Below are positions 49,391 to 49,448 of a DNA stretch of 49,448 nucleotides, one piece after another. The notes below the pieces were generated by a model. That model did not search any database and had not been told where the DNA came from. It saw only the letters and a list, made by a program, of their open reading frames with translations. Origin of the DNA: CAYOFK01 sp964403185 (lineage in GTDB: Bacteria; Bacteroidota; Bacteroidia; Bacteroidales; VadinHA17). The stretch covers positions 1 through 49,448 of the forward strand of contig CAYOFK010000001.1 in the NCBI GenBank assembly GCA_964403185.1, written 5' to 3'. How positions within the stretch are numbered: position 1 is the stretch's first letter; each line of letters opens with the position of its first letter. Both the position numbers and the translations under genes were made by a program.

Positions 49391-49448
49391 GGCCCGTTCG
49401 TCTAGGGGTTAGGACGCCAGGTTTTCATCCTGGTAACAGGGGTTCGAT
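49391..49448 (+). tRNA. tRNA-Glu (anticodon TTC), 3' end cut by the window edge
   Basis: Acceptor strand GGCCCGT, D-loop, anticodon stem CCAGG/CCTGG around TTTTCAT (anticodon TTC, reading GAA and GAG), then the variable loop and GGTTCGAT of the T-arm. The sequence stops there at 49448, so the 3' acceptor strand and discriminator are outside the window. Confidence 0.9.

Overview
The window looks like a draft-assembly scaffold from a member of the Bacteroidota, probably a Bacteroidales-like free-living or anaerobic lineage (order is inference). The reasons are: promoters of the Bacteroidota type (a -7 element TAnnTTTG lies just upstream of many genes and Shine-Dalgarno sequences are mostly weak or absent), two-component-type propeller sensors, SusD-free but lipoprotein-rich gene content, a MutA/MutB methylmalonyl-CoA mutase pair, dnaE next to trxA, and ribD facing prmC-recX. 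There are two runs of N (15091-15100 and 21422-21521), both in repetitive sequence, and the window ends inside a tRNA-Glu gene.

Layout. 0.3-5.4 kb (+): small membrane protein, mutL, two tandem rhomboid proteases, membrane-anchored endonuclease/exonuclease/phosphatase-fold protein. 5.4-9.7 kb (-): threonine dehydratase-like PLP enzyme, secreted carboxypeptidase-regulatory-like protein, S9 peptidase. 9.8-14.9 kb (+): dapD, three glycosyltransferases (the last a double-domain fusion) and a threonylcarbamoyl-AMP synthase. 14.9-17.4 kb is an AT-rich accessory island: a gap-containing repeat tract, then a six-cysteine secreted microprotein, a lipoprotein beta-propeller and a CxxC thioredoxin-like lipoprotein. 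17.5-22.1 kb: a double-hairpin repeat, a head-GIN (DUF2807) protein, a WbpM/CapD-type sugar-nucleotide dehydratase, rimM and rpsP. 22.3-26.1 kb: dnaE and trxA. 26.1-27.1 kb: non-coding, with an IS110-type transposase remnant and strongly structured sequence. 27.1-36.0 kb: a LOG-family protein, then on the minus strand a sulfatase, a 1075-residue propeller/SpoIIE phosphatase sensor, a TPR-caspase protein and ribD. 36.1-46.4 kb (+): prmC, recX, prfB (with a +1 programmed frameshift), fumC, an outer-membrane barrel protein, mutA, mutB, a thioredoxin-like protein, a DUF4190 protein and a small membrane protein. 46.4-47.0 kb: a non-coding tract packed with palindromic repeats. 47.0-49.4 kb: MBL-fold hydrolase (-), ZIP metal transporter, small outer-membrane protein, tRNA-Glu.

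How genes work together. fumC, mutA and mutB belong to the succinate/propionate route typical of this phylum. prmC and prfB are functional partners (PrmC methylates the GGQ glutamine of release factors) and sit 0.5 kb apart. rpsP-rimM is a ribosome-assembly pair. The glycosyltransferases plus the WbpM-like enzyme point to LPS or capsule synthesis.

The best candidates for something undescribed are the microprotein/beta-propeller/CxxC-lipoprotein cassette (15.5-17.4 kb), the adjacent caspase and PP2C-sensor genes (29.2-34.8 kb), and a set of interspersed palindromic elements, including a sequence at 46754-46804 that can fold into a perfect three-way junction.
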